From Kingdonia uniflora (Eukaryota; Streptophyta; Magnoliopsida; Ranunculales; Circaeasteraceae), in NCBI GenBank assembly GCA_014058105.1, contig JACGCM010002840.1, forward strand, positions 896,240 to 960,239: a DNA stretch of 64,000 bases, given 5' to 3'. Below are positions 62,501-64,000 of the stretch, piece by piece. The translations under genes were made by a program, and so were the position numbers. The number at the start of each line of letters is the position of its first letter. The first letter of the stretch is position 1. The notes below the pieces were generated by a model. That model was not told where the DNA came from and searched no databases. It was given only the letters and a program-made list of their open reading frames with translations.

Positions 62501-62765
62501 ACTCCCGATTTGAGGTTTTGACCGGAACGGATGTCCCGCCCTCCGAGGCCTTATATCGCATTTCTGAAAAGTATGCCTCCCGACTAGTCGCTTGGGAGTT
62601 CGGATCGGTTTGCAAGTTTCCATTCGGCCGACAACACGTTTGGATATTACCCATTACTCGAAATAAACCCGGTTTTTTATTTTGACCGGCACGGATCGCA
62701 TCTCCCAGTGGCTTTTGGTCGCATTATTAGTTGCTTTCGCTACCCGCCTATCGTTTGCGAGATTG
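59575..62765. repeat. Recent segmental duplication, copy 2
   Basis: Counterpart of 55951-58815 with the additional C-B dimer at about 61.25-61.58 kb. Single-base losses are frequent after 61.0 kb (gatacccatgactcgg, gaccgcacgg), unlike in copy 1. Confidence 0.87.
59637..59763 (+). repeat. Truncated A monomer (127 bp), copy 2
   Basis: Same 40 bp deletion as 56013-56139, exactly 3624 bp downstream. Confidence 0.87.
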
Positions 62766-63540
62766 GATCGGTTTATGAATTCTATTCGTCCGTATAACGT
62801 TAGGATAGATACCCAATGACTCGAATACTCTCGATTTGAGTTTTTGACCGGAACGGATGTCCCGCCGCGCCGAGGCTTTAGATCGCATTGATGAGAAGCT
62901 TGGCTACCGTCGAGTCGTTGAGATGTTTGATCGGTTTATAAATTTTAATTCCTCCGACAACATGCTAGGATTGTTACCCAATGACTCGGAATACTCCCAG
63001 TTTCACTTTTTGACCGGTGCGGATGTCGCAACTCACCGTGGCTTTTGATCGCATTTATGAGTAGCTTGGTTGCCGACTAGTCGTTTGAGAGGTTGGATCG
63101 GTTTATTAGTTTCTATTCGTCCGATAACACGTTTGGATAGATACCTAATTACTCGGAATACTCTCGATTTGAGTTTTAGACCGGAACGGATGTACCGCCC
63201 CCCCGAGGCCTTATATAACATTTCTGAGAAGTATGGCCACCGCCTAGTCGCTTGTGAGTTCGGATCAGTTTGTGAGTTTCCATTCGTCCGACAACACGTT
63301 TGGATAGTTTCCCAATTACTCGAAATACTCCCGGTTTAGACATTTGACCGGCACGGATGTCGCATCACCCCGTGGCTTTTGTTCGCATTCGTTTGAGAGA
63401 TTGGGTCGGTTTTTGAGTATCTATTCCACCGATATAACGTTAGGATAGATACCCAATGACTCAAAATACTCCCAATTTGTGTTTTTGACCGGAACTGATG
63501 TCCCGCCCCTCCGAGGCCTTATATCGCATTTCTGAAAAGT
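62766..63540. repeat. Satellite D-C-B-A and E
   Basis: Ordinary units. At about 63389 an A unit loses its last 27 bp or so (gttcgcattcgtttgagag). Confidence 0.78.
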
Positions 63541-64000
63541 ATGTCTCCCGAATAATATAAATCGTGTTGCCAGGCATGGATTCGCATGTCCCGCTCTTCC
63601 CGTGATTTTTGTTCGCATTTAGGATTTTGCTTGGACTACCCGCCTATTTTGTTCGTTTTTGAGAGATTTGATCGGCTTATTAGTTCTATTCCTCCGTCTA
63701 TAACGTTTCGCATAGATACCAATGACTCGGAATAACTCCCCGATTGAGTGTTTTGACCGGAAAGGATGTCCCGTCGCTCCCGAGGGTTAGATCGCATTGA
63801 TGAAAGCTTTGGCTACCGTCCTGACAGTTTTGCAGATGTTTGAATCCGGTTTTTATAAAATTTTTATTCGTCCCGACACCATTGCTAGGAAATTTGGGGT
63901 TACCCATGACTCCGACCATACTCCCCGTTTCACATTTATGACCGTCCCGAGGCGCAACTCTCCGTGGGCTCTTTGATCGCATTATGAGTTAACTTTGGCA
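63541..64000. repeat. Degraded or poorly resolved satellite end
   Basis: After 63549 about 20 bp (around aatataaatcgtgttgc) cannot be matched to any unit, and the first half of an A unit is missing. The rest is recognisable D' and C sequence peppered with small insertions and some deletions (tactccccgtttcac, gtgggctctttgatcgc). This frequency of indels is not seen anywhere else in the window. Confidence 0.75.

Larger units (their letters stand above)
1..64000. repeat. 167 bp satellite DNA array filling the window
   Basis: Every part of the window can be matched to one diverged 167 bp monomer in head-to-tail orientation on the plus strand. Unit starts marked by gtcgtttgag or close variants recur at exactly 167 bp in many places (4613, 4780, 4947, 5114, 5281; 8480, 8647, 8814, 8981). 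No inverted units were seen. Recurrent landmarks within a unit are ggatcggtt, attcgtccga, gatagatacccaat, a ttttgaccgg core, and a gcttggctacc end. Head-to-tail arrays of units near 170 bp are typical of eukaryotic centromeric and pericentromeric satellites. That role is inferred, and the family was not recognised. Confidence 0.97.

Noticed and set aside
63541..63610. Start of unique flanking DNA
   Set aside because: Only about 20 bp fail to match; recognisable satellite resumes and continues to the window end.
1..64000. CRISPR array
   Set aside because: There are no short identical repeats separated by unique spacers; the whole 167 bp unit repeats.
1..64000. CENP-B box (ttcg, four bases, a, two bases, cggg)
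   Set aside because: The nearest match, ttcgtccgataacac, has the ttcg and the A at the right distance but not the cggg. No full match was noticed.
1..64000. Human alpha satellite, Arabidopsis 178 bp repeat, telomeric repeat, or 5S/45S rDNA spacer
   Set aside because: Length and sequence do not fit the ones I know, and no rRNA or telomere-type motifs were seen. Other plant satellites of similar length exist, but I cannot match sequence from memory.
1..64000. Hairpin between atcgg and ccgat in B and D units as a conserved structure
   Set aside because: The stem is only 5 bp with a loop near 19 bp and is lost in A units, so chance is sufficient.

Overview
The whole 64 kb window is one uninterrupted tandem satellite array. 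The basic unit is 167 bp, measured directly from successive copies of a boundary motif (gtcgtttgag), for example starts at 4613, 4780, 4947, 5114 and 5281. About 380 units fit in the window. I found no credible protein-coding gene, tRNA, rRNA, transposon or other unique insertion. The open reading frames present (at most 142 codons, mostly on the minus strand) are translations of the repeat itself.

Units fall into two alternating classes. The 'odd' class (subfamilies A and C) carries cggcacggatgtcgca. The 'even' class (B and D) carries gatttgagtttttgacc followed by ggaacggatgtcccgcc. The real building block is therefore a 334 bp dimer, and a frequent arrangement is the 668 bp tetramer A-D-C-B. 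Above this lie several higher-order repeats: an octamer of about 1336 bp, an 816 bp pentamer duplicated in tandem, a block of about 2.7 kb present three times in a row (24.4-32.7 kb), and long-range duplicated blocks such as 0.36-4.85 kb with 20.7-24.4 kb, 5.4-6.7 kb with 32.7-34.1 kb, 37.7-39.05 kb with 51.1-52.5 kb, and 55.95-58.8 kb with 59.6-62.8 kb. The array is a mosaic shaped by unequal exchange and conversion, not one clean higher-order repeat.

Other signals: a poly-C hotspot at a fixed position of the B unit (runs of 11 to 28 C), many internally deleted monomers that serve as markers of descent, a divergent island at 54.3-55.2 kb, and a rise in small insertions and deletions from about 61 kb that becomes severe after 63.5 kb, which looks like low-quality consensus or a decayed array edge.

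The organism must be a eukaryote. Monomer length, complete homogeneity and absence of genes fit a centromeric or pericentromeric satellite, most plausibly of a plant, but the sequence alone does not prove centromere function and I do not recognise the family. There is no new gene system here. The interest lies in the satellite's organisation and evolution.
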